Shown here piece after piece: positions 47,115 through 60,330 of a stretch of 64,000 nucleotides of DNA. The position numbers and the translations under genes were made by a program. Under the pieces are notes generated by a model. That model did no database searches, had not been told where the DNA came from, and saw only the letters and a list, made by a program, of their open reading frames with translations. The first letter of the stretch is position 1; the number at the start of each line of letters is the position of its first letter. This DNA comes from Pyxicephalus adspersus (taxonomy: Eukaryota; Chordata; Amphibia; Anura; Pyxicephalidae), in the NCBI RefSeq assembly GCF_032062135.1, contig NC_092858.1, positions 126,916,561-126,980,560 on the forward strand, written 5' to 3'.

Positions 47115-50100
47115 GATTGCATGTCTTCCTAAATAGGGGGTCCCACATCAGAAATAAGAAGGATCAATGTATATGCCTATGTAGAGGCTCTCCATATCAG
47201 TAGGTTTTATACAAAGGAGTGGCCTCATTTAACCTTTTTAACAGAACAATGCTGTCTTTCTTGTGTAGACCTGTTCAACCCCCCCTGTGGGAAACTTAAA
47301 TTCCAAGGTCTTTTTTCAATAACTGACATTCTATAAATGTTTTTGATGTTTCATCTTATTGTTTTAATAAAATTATTTTAGATGATATTTAAGAATATAC
47401 AATGGATGTATAATGGAAAGATATTGAAAGAGTGTAAAGGGAAACCAAATCTTAGACAATACTTGGGCATATGGTATGCAAGAAAGCTTAGATCTATCCT
47501 GTGACTTTTTTATCATGTGTAAATAAACCAGCAAAAAGGCATATCAAGGATGAGAGCTTCATCACTGGTCTTGTGATCTTTGCCTTCACCATTTTTTTTT
47601 AGAAATTGATATGACACATATTGTTAGTTCCAAGCACACTTCACCATCCAGTTTAGGGCAGCCTTTTCTAAGCCTCGTGAAGCTGAAATGAGTCAGTTCC
47701 TGCTTTTCTGGAGGCAGTTTGGTAAAGGGATCTTAAATATATCTGAGAATGTGGATGTGGTCTGCACAGTCATCCCACAAACATCTACAAGGAAACCCAC
47801 AATAACTGCCAGGAGTGAACTCTGAACTCTAGGCATGCCAAGAAGAGCCAAGGATCTGAGTGTTGAATTATTCACACACATTAAAGATACCACTTTTACT
47901 TGTGTTTTTTTTAATGGAATTCATATTATTCACACCTCAAAGCAAGTAACTGGCATTATTTTTTTTATAAACAACAATGTCCTAAGCATATCAGCTGCAT
48001 ACCAGATGAGCAATAAAACAAGCAGTAAACAGGTTTCATATTTTACCTTTGCAGAATTTGATTTGCAGAATTGCACACTTGGGGATTATTAGCAAAATTA
48101 TATACATGCAGCAGTTACTAGTTAAATGGAAATCAAATGTGATAGTAAAACAAAATTAAAGTAGGCAAAAGAATATTAAAGATATGAGCCATTCGTGCAC
48201 AGAAATTTGATGTAACACCTTAAAGATTAAGTTTTATGGTTTATCAGTTTGTCTCCATTGCTTACTGGTATTTTTTGAAAAAATGTTTCATTGACACCCT
48301 AGTTTTTATTCACCTAAAATAATTGAGTTGTGTAGAAGCTATTTTTATTTTTTTTTTAATTGTAATAATTGCTATGAGTAAAGTTTTATCAACATACAAT
48401 ATGGCTGCTAGGATCAATCCTAATCATAATGCCCAATCATTAACAATCTACCAGAGGGCATTGTTAGCACCATTGTATAGGGATTTCATAATGTAGCAAA
48501 ATAGGACACATTGGAGACTATGTGTATACAAAAAAAAAATGTAATGTCATTTTTTAAGTCTCAAGGTTGAACTTACACATTGATGTTATGGGATCCAGCA
48601 GTGTTTGTACCCAAGAAATGCGCTTTTAGTTTCAACATTAAGTAGCAGTAACGAGTCTAGACTTTTCCAAGTATGGCCATCAGGTTCTAAATGAGAAGTT
48701 AGGGTAATTATTGTGGAATTGCAGTGAATTCCATTAAAGAAACTATTGAGGTATGACTTTTGTTTCTGCATGTGACTTGGCATTTGGGAGCTTGTTCGTG
48801 GTAAGTTGTGCAAGAAACACACCTTACCCAGCCTGCTCGTACCAGTAGTCTCTGGAAGGAGTGTGAATTAAATAGTTAGTTTTCCTTGAAATGTTCTGTC
48901 CTCTTTTTCATTGCTGAAATTTACAAAATAATGAATGTCACAGTCAAGTGACAATCAGCTGGTGATATTTCATTGTTTGACTAATGGTCACACGGTTCAG
49001 GTATGTGTGATCTAATAATAAACACACCCCGGCTGACTGTGACGTCCTTGTTACGTAACTTAAGCACCATCTGAAATGTTGTGACGCTGGTGGCACACAA
49101 GTGGAGTGAAGTGAAGGAGGAAAAGTACAGTGTAGTAACCATCTGCAGTCAGGTCACTTAAAGGTGAGACCTAGGCAGCATGTCCCGTCTGCAATATAAG
49201 GTCGCAGGTTTTTAAATTTTGTATTTAGTTCTGCTTTCTAAGTGTTTATCAAGCCAGAAACTTTTTTTCCGGAGTAAGGAGGGAACATACTTGCAATTGG
49301 GTTATGATACCTGGGGCTGTGTAGGAGAAATCTACCATCCGTTTACCATCATAGTCCTTCTTACAATAGTTTCACCAGACAGCAAGTAAGGGGAAGGAAC
49401 GCTTATTTTTAACATAAAGAGCTTCACAAACTGAACTGCTATGCTTCTCAGTATTGTTAAATTGGCGAGTTTGGAATTTCATAGAAAAAACCTGAGTTCC
49501 TTTGTGAAAAATAACTTTAAAAAAGGAACGTTGCAAGTACATTGCCAGGGTCATATGACCCATATTCCTTGATTAGGTACTATAATATTATCCATGAACT
49601 GGCTACTATAAAATAAAGTAGGATTATTTAATACACTCATTTAACTTAACAACACTTTTTTTTGAAGCTTGGCCCATCCACTGACCTTGCTGATTTTTAA
49701 GTGTCCTGTGGTTGTGGTTTGTAGCTTAACCATGTAAAACAGCAAAAAAACACATTTAAATGTGGTTACTTAAAATATGAGAATTTCTTAACTAAAAATT
49801 TCCCAGCCATACTTTATAATAGAATGTATGCAAACTGTAGTTTTTACAAAATGTTTGAAACCCTTATTGTAAAAGAATATTGTCTCTTGGCCATCCTACA
49901 CATCCTCTCCCATCGCTCATTTTTCTTATCAGTGTGCTAGACTGAAGGCTGAATGTTTGGTGATGTTGGTTTTTTTAATTCAGAGTCGGAGAAGTACATG
50001 ATGCCTTCTAACTGACTGCTTTGGTTACTGTCTTCATTAGAATGTAAGAATACGATTCTTGAATATAGTGGTGCAGTGTTGGACGTCCGTAAGCTTAGCT

Positions 50101-52565
50101 GGAAGCTGACATATTGCTGCAGCCAGCCTGGAGAATCTACTAGAGGAAGTCTGACATAGTAGGTTATATGTGGGCACTAGATACCACCATGTTCTGCTAA
50201 ATGTACTTTGAGATTAGAACATTGTCACATGTAATTGGCTAGAGCCGTGTGGTCAAGAAGATTAGTTACGCAGGCTTATTTCACTGAAAACAACAGGTGT
50301 TTGGACATATCCCCATCTTTACTGTGCCTCTTTAATGGAGCACATATCTCCCCCCTACTCAGATGACAGGTGGATGTGCACATAGTGTAGCATACAGATA
50401 ATGACTGGCTCATTCATTTTACAATATAGGATACAAAACAAGCTGTGTAGCCTTAGGAAAAATACTTATCATGAAGATGAAACATTTCTGTGTGGGTTAA
50501 TAAGCAGTTCTGAGAAACAGGAGCATTTGGTATTGTCCTTAAGAAACCTTTTTATGAACCTATATTTGTGTAGACAGCATGAGTGATATTTCAGTGAGGT
50601 ACATTATTGGAAAAGCTTGAGCTGCATGAGATGTGAAAACCATAAATAAATTGCTAAAAAAAAAGAAGAAAGTAAAGAAGAATCCTTATTCAGTATGATG
50701 CACAAGCATGTTATTAGCCAATAAACCAAAATTATTGGACGTCTTTGAACTGGATATTTAACATTTTTAGTACACCTCAGATAATCCTTAAGTAAACCTA
50801 TTATGAAAGTATTATAGGGGCTTTTGACTTAATACTGTAACTTAGGAATTGACAAGCATAGATGAGCAATGTGCATCTATAATGATATTCTTATGCCAGT
50901 GCCTTGACAGTTTGATGAATCAGATCCATGGAATCGTCTAATGAAATCATCTCATCACCTTGGGGGGAATATGTGCACATTTTTGTGTCTTGTTCATACA
51001 CCTACAGAAGAAATGACCTTTGAGCTGCCTTACTAAGATAAAGAATATTTATCCTGTTACCAAACATTATGTAAGCTTGCCTAAGCAGCATGATATGGCA
51101 TTCATTTTATGAACAATGAATGCATAGAATGTTCTCAGCTATGTTCTATCATTTAACTGATAGAAAATTGTAATTTTATCTTTAGCGCCAGAAGGCATGT
51201 TGTATATTTATTATAAATGTATTTGAATAGGCTGTCTAATGCTTCAGGTGCATGTACTATAGTAGTGTGTTGCTTGCTATACTTTGTCGTGTGTTGCAAC
51301 CCACATCCATTGGCAAAGTGTGTTGGAATAAATGGCATCATAGCACATGAATGCATAAAAAACACAAACCCAGACGATCTATTCTTTATCCCAATGATAC
51401 CAAGAAGACCCACCTACCACCTACTACTAAAGCACTATACCTAACAGCAAATGAAGGTCCCAAACTGGCTGAGGGTAACTTACATTCCATCATACACATG
51501 ACTATCAGAGGACTGCAGTTTAACATTTTTAGTGTATGTTGCAACCAATATTCAGATCTATTTGCATTGCTTAACAATAGCCAATATGTTTCAAAGTATT
51601 GGTCTCCAACTATAATATTTCACTTCAATTTCCAGTTTTATTGGTGTCCCCAGGGCTGCACAGGTGGGTTGCAGATTCCAACAAATTTTAGAGCCGTAAT
51701 GTGTGGATTTCCTAAATTTGAGTTTTTGTCCTAAAAGAACAGGATTAGCTTCCAATAAAAATGAGACCTTTAATGGTAAAATACTTTAGCATGTATTTAC
51801 AAGCCCACATATATGACTCAAGAGCTCTACAGCCAGCTTTATCCCAAATACCTTGCACAATCCAAAACATGTAAGCTATTGTCCTACATCACCATATAAC
51901 CACAGTTGTTTGGATGTTTTTCTGCATTTGTTTTTTTATATCAGCAAATCTGTATTTATCTATTGCTAATGAAGCTGCACCCATTTAATAATATGTTTTC
52001 ATACATGTGAACTTTTCCCTCTCTGAAGACTCTGCTTTCCCTTAGGCACTTTTTAAATGTTTTTGTACAGAAACCTTCAAAGTTTTGATATTGTTTTTCT
52101 CTCCTATCATACTATGAAGAACAGTTTGAGTTTTGGCTTCTTTTGATGTTTTTGGACAAATAGAAACATAACATTAGTAGTAGTTATTCTGAAATATAAT
52201 ATTGTTTTTGTGGGTTATGTTAGAAGTTACCCTATTTGAAGCTATGATGAGCACTTAAATCGTCTTCATTGATATACTTTTAAAGTGAACTTGTATCACT
52301 TTTATAATTCACCAAGCCTAATGAACGTGATGAATATTCACTTTGCAAAATGTACCCAATCGCATGCAAGGTAATTGAAAAAAAAAAATTTTCTTGCACA
52401 ATTGTATAGTTGCAATCAGCTGAGCTTTACCACATATATATATATAGCCCATATAAATGGGTAGGACCACCAAACATGAAGAATGTGCGTCTGTAACAAA
52501 TTTTAAAGATATCAGTGTGAACAGGAGACAGTGTGAACATTAAATATATATTTATTTTCTTACAG
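47115..52565. other. 5.4-kb stretch with no supported gene
   Basis: AT-rich, mostly unique-looking. It includes T runs (47590, 48340) and short A runs. The frames 51351-51734 and 47835-48092 have no domain. A short (TA)n lies at 52432-52446. If a gene starts at 40.9 kb, this would be intron. Confidence 0.45.
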
Positions 52566-52775
52566 GCTGCAAGAAGCTGTTGATTATGAAACGAGAATAT
52601 GTGAAGACAAAGATTTTAGTAGTGTCGGTCGCTCAGTAACCAGTGTAGATCCTGTCCATTTATTCAGCAGCTACATCTGGCTACTGGGTCTCTGGTACTA
52701 CTGTCTATAGCGCAGGACATAGAAGACATGCTTCCACTGAGTAAAATGAAAGCTCCTCGCTGCTACAATATTTTA
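52566..52775 (+). other. candidate exon-like segment (unidentified)
   Basis: The acceptor TTTATTTTCTTACAG (52551-52565) is good. One frame (from 52567) is open for 47 codons to TAG at 52708 and contains SSYIWLLGLWYYCL. In another frame, the one that would join to the 41331 donor, it is open for 23 codons and includes KKLLIMKREYVKTKILVV before TAA at 52637. A possible donor TTTTAT/GTATGT would end the segment at 52775. The base composition is higher in GC than its flanks. It could be a 5' untranslated exon or chance. Confidence 0.22.
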
Positions 52776-55700
52776 TGTATGTATAAGTAACTGCTGATGT
52801 CAAAAGCAATTGTAAGAGTTATTCCTGCTATAGCTATGGTGTACAAGAAGCCAAACTTGACAATATTTGTGTGCAAAGAAATTATCTACAGTGCAGCAGA
52901 GACCTTATCCACAAAGCATTTTTTTTATCCACATAACAGTCCTTGTAATAAAAAAATATGTGTCATAATCATATTTTTCTACATGACATTTTCACAGAAA
53001 AACTATTTGCTTTTTTATACTAACAATATAACGATAGTTAGTGTCATAGCTATGGTATAAGTCATGCTTTGTTACATTTGTAAAACGCACAAGAACAAGT
53101 GAATTTTGTTTGTCCAGATTTTGCATGCACCTGGCACACAATGTAGAAACCTGTGTTTGTGAAGCAACAGCTACATTGTCTGCTGGGTTTCAGGCTCAAT
53201 GGACATTTCTCCATAATGAAATTCATATGGAAACATGCAGGTAAGTATTATGTACTTCATTTTATTGATATAACTCCTGTATGTGTTTATGAATAAACTT
53301 TACTGAACTTTGGTAATGAATGTCATTAAAGTAAAGTTAAGCAGTTTGTCATAGTGTTGTTTTAGGGACTCACTGAAGTCTGCATCAGCTAAGAAAGCAC
53401 ATTAACTAACATTAATGCTACATGCCTGCAGCAAATACTCTCTCTTGTGCTTGATTATTGCCTACTTTGGCACACAGCAATACCATTTGGGGTTGCGGGG
53501 TAGATTTCAGCCCAGTCAAAACTGGGAGTTTACAAATAGCTTTCTTTTTTTCGCTTCTTGTGACCTAACAAAGCAGTATGTGAGCAAAGGGAAGATAAGT
53601 ATGTGAAGATGGTGAGACTGAGATTAAAGTGAATTTGTTATGTTGCTTTAAGGACAAAGAATAGGCTCACTTTAGGCAAAATAATACAGTCAGTTACCTG
53701 GAAATACAAGGTAAAATATGCAAATCATAGCATATTAAATGTAAGACTTTGTGTGTTTATATCTTTTATTTAGACAATTCAACATGTATTTGGATTAAAT
53801 GCATGGCCTTCCAGAAAGAATTATTCTGAATATTTTTGTTTTGCAGTTAAAAGCATTGAGCCTATTTATGATTTTATATAGCTCATTCATTACCATTGTA
53901 TACTTAACTAAGCAAATTGTACATTTCAGGTTGATTTGTCTACACATTCAAGCAAATAAAATAAAACCTGAAAAACACTGTCATTGATTTTGTATTTTGT
54001 GAATATTATAGATGATAAAAGTAATCTAATGAACCATTGTACAACAATGTAAACAAACGTCATTTCTTGACATTCACTTTCAATACCTTGTTTGAACATT
54101 GAACACTGAAGGACAACCAGATGTTAGAAAGTGTTGCGCTGGTCATACCCTGGCCTATATTTTTAATAGATTAGATTTTATATTTTATTAAACATTGAAT
54201 CAAACAAATAATATGAAAAATTATGCCACGTTCGATCAGTATTTTCTTAACATATCAATTAGACATTGATCAGAAATGCTCATTCTTCAAGCAGTGGGTG
54301 ATCAATGGTCAGAGGACAGTACAATATCAACATATGAATGAAAAAAAAACAACTTACTGTCCCTTTGTTCATTCAATTCAATTGTACGAATAAAGAGAAT
54401 GAGCAGAAAGCCATTGCTATAGCACATGGTGGTTTACCCACCCACAACCACCAGCCAATAGAAGTACTGAACAATGTTTACCATGGAACAATTTACAGCC
54501 CATTCTTTTCATCGGTTACAGAAGTACTGAATTAAAACAATGGGCTCTTAACTTGTTTTATTAGTTACTCAACAGAAAATAATATTGAATATTTTGGTCA
54601 ATTTTGCAATTTATCTTCAACCAGAAGCCAAACAGTAACACCTAGTCTACATCAATCAGATCATTCAGATAATTGATATTGAGTGGTACACCAGGTAAGT
54701 GACTGCTTTCTGGACAATTTTGTTTATTTACCTGAACATGTAGGTCATCCTATAACTCTCACTGTACACTTTAATGTATGTAAACATGCCTAAAGCCCAG
54801 AACATAAAACACAATCACATGTTAAAGTCCTAGAGGTTTATATTAAAAAAAAAATCACATAAAACCAATAATCATTTTATTAATAACATACCTTATAATA
54901 TACATCACATAACAGTTCCTTCAAGCATAGCCTAACATATAATCAAAAAGCTTCAAAAAACTTTACTCAATATGTATGTTAATAAGGAAGAACAGAGAAA
55001 CAAATACTCCAACCATTGCTAGCACTTTCCAAGCCACTTTGAAACAATATCAAACATATATAATGTATATATAATGGGCTGATATAATAAAAAGTGTTAA
55101 AATCAATATTTATATTTTCATATTACAGTTATTGCTTATTGAGCCAATATGCAATGCATTTCAGGGGTCTCCATCAATATTCAGTTGTCAGTGTTGTTGA
55201 TTTCATGACAATACACTGAATTTAGTAGACTCTGGGCTTTATACAAGTGTGCATTACTATGCCCGTTTTTTGTTCACTTTACTGCTTTCCTCATATAAGC
55301 CTAAAGCAAAGCAGAACCAGAATCTGTTCTGTAATCACTGCCCAAATTGACAAACATTTGTGCTCTTAATAAAAAGTCATCACTTTTATCAGATCTTTAT
55401 TAATAGACAGTTTTTCACACCACAGAAAAGTTTGTGCAAACTCTCAATGTATTCTGTCTTTTCCCAGTCCACCAGCATGGCAGTGCATGCTATCCCTCAA
55501 CATGAATGTAAACCTGCAATGGATTAGAAGATCTCACCCACTGGTCCAGCTCATTTAATTTCTCTACGTCTACATGAATACGGCAGGAAAAATCAACACT
55601 GATTTTACAGTTTTCTATATTGTACCCAAAAATATATTGTACCCAAAAATAAAAATGACAAAGACATATATTCTAACCTCACTTCTAGCTAGCAGCCTGG

Positions 55701-57862
55701 CACAACTTCATTAGGTAAAATACAAGTAATTTGTTACAATGTATATTCAAAATCAGGAATCAGTGGTCTAAATGGTTTTATTAGTATAGGTAACCCCTGA
55801 GGTGGAAAGCAAAAAGACTTTGAGGTTGATCACTATAAACTTGTTGGAAAAAAGTGAGCACAAAATTGTTGTTGTTACACCTAAATTGGATAAACCTAAT
55901 TGGATATTTAGGGAAACTTTTGAAAATTTTACATTGTGATACTCTTCTTTTGTACAGCTTTAGCTGACCCCTTTGAAAGAAACCAGCAGTTTACCTCCTT
56001 AATCAGTTACTGTTTTATATCAAATTTTTGGCTTAAGTGCTGATGTCCCTAGGCATAGCTTTGCTTGCCACCCCTGATGAATACAGAAAATACAGGTTAC
56101 TCAAAAGAATGTCTCTTACATTAATTAGAAAGCAATTGTAAAATATATTCAGTGTACTAAAACTGTCCTGAGCACATTTATAATCTTGGTATTTGTGGGT
56201 TCTGAGCTGGTGGGTGGTGAGCTTCTGCACAGCGTACTTGCCAATTATGGCACTGGTTTACCAGTGTACAGATGCCATATAGTGCTGATATGTTCAGGAT
56301 CCTGTCATCGCCATGTCCTAGGAAGCCTCCATCTTCCCCCACATCTCCACGACAGATCCTCTTCTCCTGTTGGATGGCCTCTGGTGATGTAACTTCTGTG
56401 CATATATAGGTGTTTGTCCTTAACAACTGGCACTAAAACACACAGCCAAGATCTGCACTACAGGGTGAATGCTCTGCCTCCTGATGACTTTATATATATT
56501 TAGTTTAGGTTTACTTTAATCTATTACAGCTGCAATAATTGTGGATTCTGACTTTAACTGCTCCCTTGCTGCTGTACCTGTTTTACAAATCTCTATGAAC
56601 ACTACCTGCTTGGATGTCAATGCCATACTTTGTTTCACTTATAGCTTATATGGCTGTTGTCACCTATCTGCACCAGGGCTGTGTGCTAGGTGCATCTAAA
56701 AGTGAGATCCATTAAATATTGGTTTGAGGTCCTGTTGAGGATTGGGCATTCCTAACCCTAGAAAGGCAAACTATCTGATGACAAAAATGGTCAAGGATAA
56801 CTAAGGTAGCCAATCCTTGTCCTATATCATCAGCAAAGAGATTATTATATTCACAGTACATATACATATTGAATATGTATGTGTGATTGTCACTAAAAAA
56901 TGTTTTTAGTATGAAGCCATCACCTTGCCTTCTTGGGTGCCTGGCCCTTTGCTAATATGTATCACTAGTTTTATTGCTTTTGAGATTTCAGAGCAATTTA
57001 CAAAGCAAATATTAGATTAGAAAATTACACAGTCAAGATTTGAACAAACACCAACACTTTTCTTCTAAAAATAAATCATAAAAATGGTCATCAGCAGATA
57101 GATCAATACATGTAACCACTTGTAATCCCTGCAGAATAGGTGTGGTCATTCTCTTTTGAAATGAGCTGGAAGTCTGCCAGAAATGCCAATATGGGTGAGT
57201 GGAAGGTAGGTGTGAGAGTTTTGGTGAAACTGAAATGAATGACAAAAGAAAATTGCTGAGAAATTGTTTAGAACACTTAAAAGCTAGCTACACCTACACA
57301 TGTGTAGAGAAAAAGAAATAATTACATAGGAACAGCAGGTCGTTTTTAACTATTAAAAGTAAACTAAATAAGATTTTGTCCAAAGTCAATTCTAACAGCC
57401 TTCTCTCCTGTTTGTGGATAATGACTGGCAGCTATTGGGAATGTTAATGCCTTTCTTTATGCTCCAGGAGCTCCATTTTTTAAACTTGCATATCACCATA
57501 TAGATATAGTATATCGATATAAATAGTGTTTCTGATTAAAAAAAACAATCTAACAATACAAATACATAATAGAACTAGTATTCAGTATGTCATATTGCTC
57601 CAAACCCTCTTAGAACATGGATTCAGTTAATTTTTTTTAATAGTATTATAGACGCTTCTTATTGGGCTTTGCCAGGGAATAAGAGAAATTGATAAGGGAC
57701 TTGACTAAACACTGCAACTGAACTCCAGACAGAAATAAAAGACACAAATTATTGCAGCCCTGTTGACATCAATGCATCAATAAATGCATATCAAGTACAG
57801 CTACCCTACTTTAATTGGGCTTTATATCAGCCTCCTACAGTCCCTGTAGAGAAAAGCTGGAG
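52776..57862. other. 5-kb stretch with no supported gene
   Basis: AT-rich sequence without recognised repeats or exons. A TTGTACCCAAAAATA unit is duplicated in tandem at about 55621-55650. Open frames are short and motif-free. Confidence 0.5.
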
Positions 57863-58050
57863 CAGTGTTTCCCAAGCAGGGTTTCTTCAGAGGTTGCTGG
57901 GGGCTCCTTGAGCAATTTGTGCCTCTCGGGTCAGTTTAAGTGACACCAATATTCTTTTTGGTTATCTGTAAGAGTGACATTCTTCCCCCTGACCAGCAAT
58001 TAAAGAGGCATTTTGCCCACTGAGCACCATGCTAATGAACTGTGAGCTGT
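57863..58050 (+). mobile_element. truncated hAT-like MITE
   Basis: It starts CAGTGTTTCCCAAG and, in reverse orientation, follows the element at 35581-35860: CTTGAGCAATTTGTGCCTCT, GTAAGAGTGACATTCTTCCC and ACCATGCTAATGAACTGTGA correspond to the complement of that copy. The far terminus is missing or too diverged to place, so the right border is approximate. Confidence 0.65.
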
Positions 58051-58499
58051 GCATATAGTAGAAAGAGAGAGATGACCTCATCACTGTGCTGCTTTTTCTT
58101 TTACTGTACATTCACAGGCTTGGACAGGTTCGGGACAGCCTGGGCTCAGAAGCAAGCTAAATAATACTGTCTATCAGAGTGAGAAGATTGAATAGCAGAA
58201 GAAAATAGTAAAGCATGAGAAATCCCTATATCGAAAATAAAAAGGCTGTTTTTTATTTTTTGTTTAATTTTTCCCTTTTGATTTGTTAAAAAATCCTCAC
58301 AATTTTCCTCCAGGAACTCAAGTCCTCTGCACTTTAACCAGAATTCACAGAGCACCTTACATGTCTTAGGTGGTTCTCGTTTCTGTTCCTTGTAAGTGAC
58401 TTTTTACACCTGCGTTGGAAAACCACATGGTTGGCAACTCCCAGATTCATAACAAACTGTTTCCATGGACCCAGGAGCTGTAAACTTCCTCACAATTCA
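58051..58499. other. non-coding stretch, no gene seen
   Basis: No repeat end, exon or motif recognised. Confidence 0.5.
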
Positions 58500-58626
58500 A
58501 CATATTTGCATGTGTTGCTCATGCATTTGCAGGGGGAATGTTGTTGTTCCTCCAGAGCCGGAAAATGCATTTGCATGGCCAGAAGCAACATCATGCCTCC
58601 AGGAACTGCATGGCACCCACAACACA
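58500..58626. repeat. short dispersed repeat, copy 2
   Basis: Shares ordered words with 33190-33282 (TTCCTCCAGAG, GCCAGAAGCAACAT, AGGAACTGC, AACACAA). Two imperfectly complementary pieces, GTTGCTCATGCATTTGC (58515) and GCATTTGCATGGCCAGAAGC (58567), suggest a hairpin-forming DNA transposon relic. Confidence 0.55.
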
Positions 58627-59929
58627 ACTCTCTCCTATCTCTTGCCAAGGAACAATAGTTCCCAGATCATAACTTTCTTGCAAAAAGAAGTAAAGTGAGC
58701 TGATGTACCAAAGCCTTAATAAACATCTTTCAGCTTTCTGGTCTCTCAGGGAGCAACGCGTTAGGCAATAAGGCTAATTTTAATTTTTTTTTCATATTTA
58801 ACATACAGTAAGGTAATATCTCCCCATTTATCATATTGGCAAATCAAGTAATTCTAAAGTAGATAAGCTCTTACAAATGTCATGGTGAGGTTACAGTGTG
58901 GTTTCTGTTTCCTTGCATCAGTGAGCTACTGTCTCAGGGGAAATGCTACATGTAACATCTTCCCATGGCAGCCCAGAAGAGTATAAATTGGGGTGTCAGT
59001 AAGTGGTTCCCAATGTGCTATGAGATGGCAGCTGCAGCACTGAGAAGCTACTAACAGGGATGACAAAAGCAGCCGTCTCAGCAAATAAGAGTCTCTAGTC
59101 TCTCCTTTAATACAAAGCTGACCAAGCCTCTAAGATACTGGAATTCTACTGTAAAATGTTTCCTTTTAGTTGTAGGGGGTTCTTGTATAGCTGTCCTCTC
59201 CACTAACATCACACAACCTTCACAAAGATATGAAAGAGAGATTTTCTAGGTGTGATAATTTTACTGAAATCACCCACTTTTCCTACATACTAGCAAGCTA
59301 ACATTTTCATAGAAAGCAGTTGTTCTGTTGGCTTGCATACCTAGTGACCCCGTTACTAGAAATTTGCAGCCAGCAATAGTGCTGCTAAGAAAAAGTAAGG
59401 AAAATGTTCACTTTGTGTTCACACTTTTTAAATACTAAGTTACATATAAGAGCATTAAAAAAAAAAAAAAGATATTTGCCTTACCTAAGATTAAATATTT
59501 GATTTACATAGCTTTTATTTGTACAGTAAGCTGTGCCATCAGTCAGGGCCACATTTACTAAGCAGTGTAATGGCCTTGTAGCATCCATATCTCTGCTGCT
59601 TTTATAGAGCATAGCATTGCGTTATAAAAATGTGCTGTTATGCTTTGTTTGTTTTGTATTACTGGTGTTATTTCACTTTGAACTTATGTATATTTACAAC
59701 ACACACACAGGGTTGCTACTTTAAAACAAAGATCAGTTTGCATTTGATAAAAGGACACCAAATATATGCATTTATGTATCTGAAACTGTTCAAGCAGCAA
59801 ATGTTCCCACAATATAATAAAAAGAAATCAAGTCTATAACCGAGCTTCCAACCATATAAGCTTTTGAAATCTATCTGTAAAGCTCTATAAATATATTGTT
59901 TTTAAATTAAACTAAATATTAAATCAAAT

Positions 59930-60330
59930 TGTTTGTGACATTCCACCACAATAATTAATTTTCCGATCTGCATCAAATGCATAAATGTGTCTACAATGCT
60001 GGGAGAATTTTAAGCAAAACTGACCCAAGTGGTGGGATCTCTGGGAAAGAAAATATATTATACAGCCAAGCTTGTCACCATGGATTCCAGGCAGAATATT
60101 TGCAAGTGATAGCAGCTTAATAAATGTAAAATCACAGTTGTTGAAGGCTTTCTAAGCCTGTCTTATTGATACAACATTGTTATTATGATCCATCCAGTAG
60201 GAGAGATTCTTTCCAATCTAGCATTGATCATTGTATAAATATGACCGCTGTTTATCAAACCTGAAGTATTAGATGTGGATTGTTGAAGGTTAATAAATGT
60301 TCTTGTGATGTGTAAATACACTGAAAAAAA
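59930..60330. promoter_or_regulatory. possible conserved non-coding element
   Basis: About 400 bases of high-complexity sequence without repeats or frames. It has SOX-like and homeodomain-like words (AACATTGTTATTATGATCC near 60172, AATAATTAATTTTCC near 59950, GATCATTGTATAAATATGAC near 60226). It is the longest enhancer-like stretch in the window. This is a judgement from texture only. Confidence 0.3.

Noticed and set aside
46584..47148. Overlapping 84-122-codon open frames on both strands
   Set aside because: They lie largely in a CpG-dense palindromic MITE whose repeated CGAACG/CGTTCG words lack stop codons; the peptides are Arg/Ser/Asp repeats of that pattern, not proteins.
51351..51734. 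127-codon plus-strand frame
   Set aside because: No motif of a known family and no splice or promoter context; length compatible with chance.
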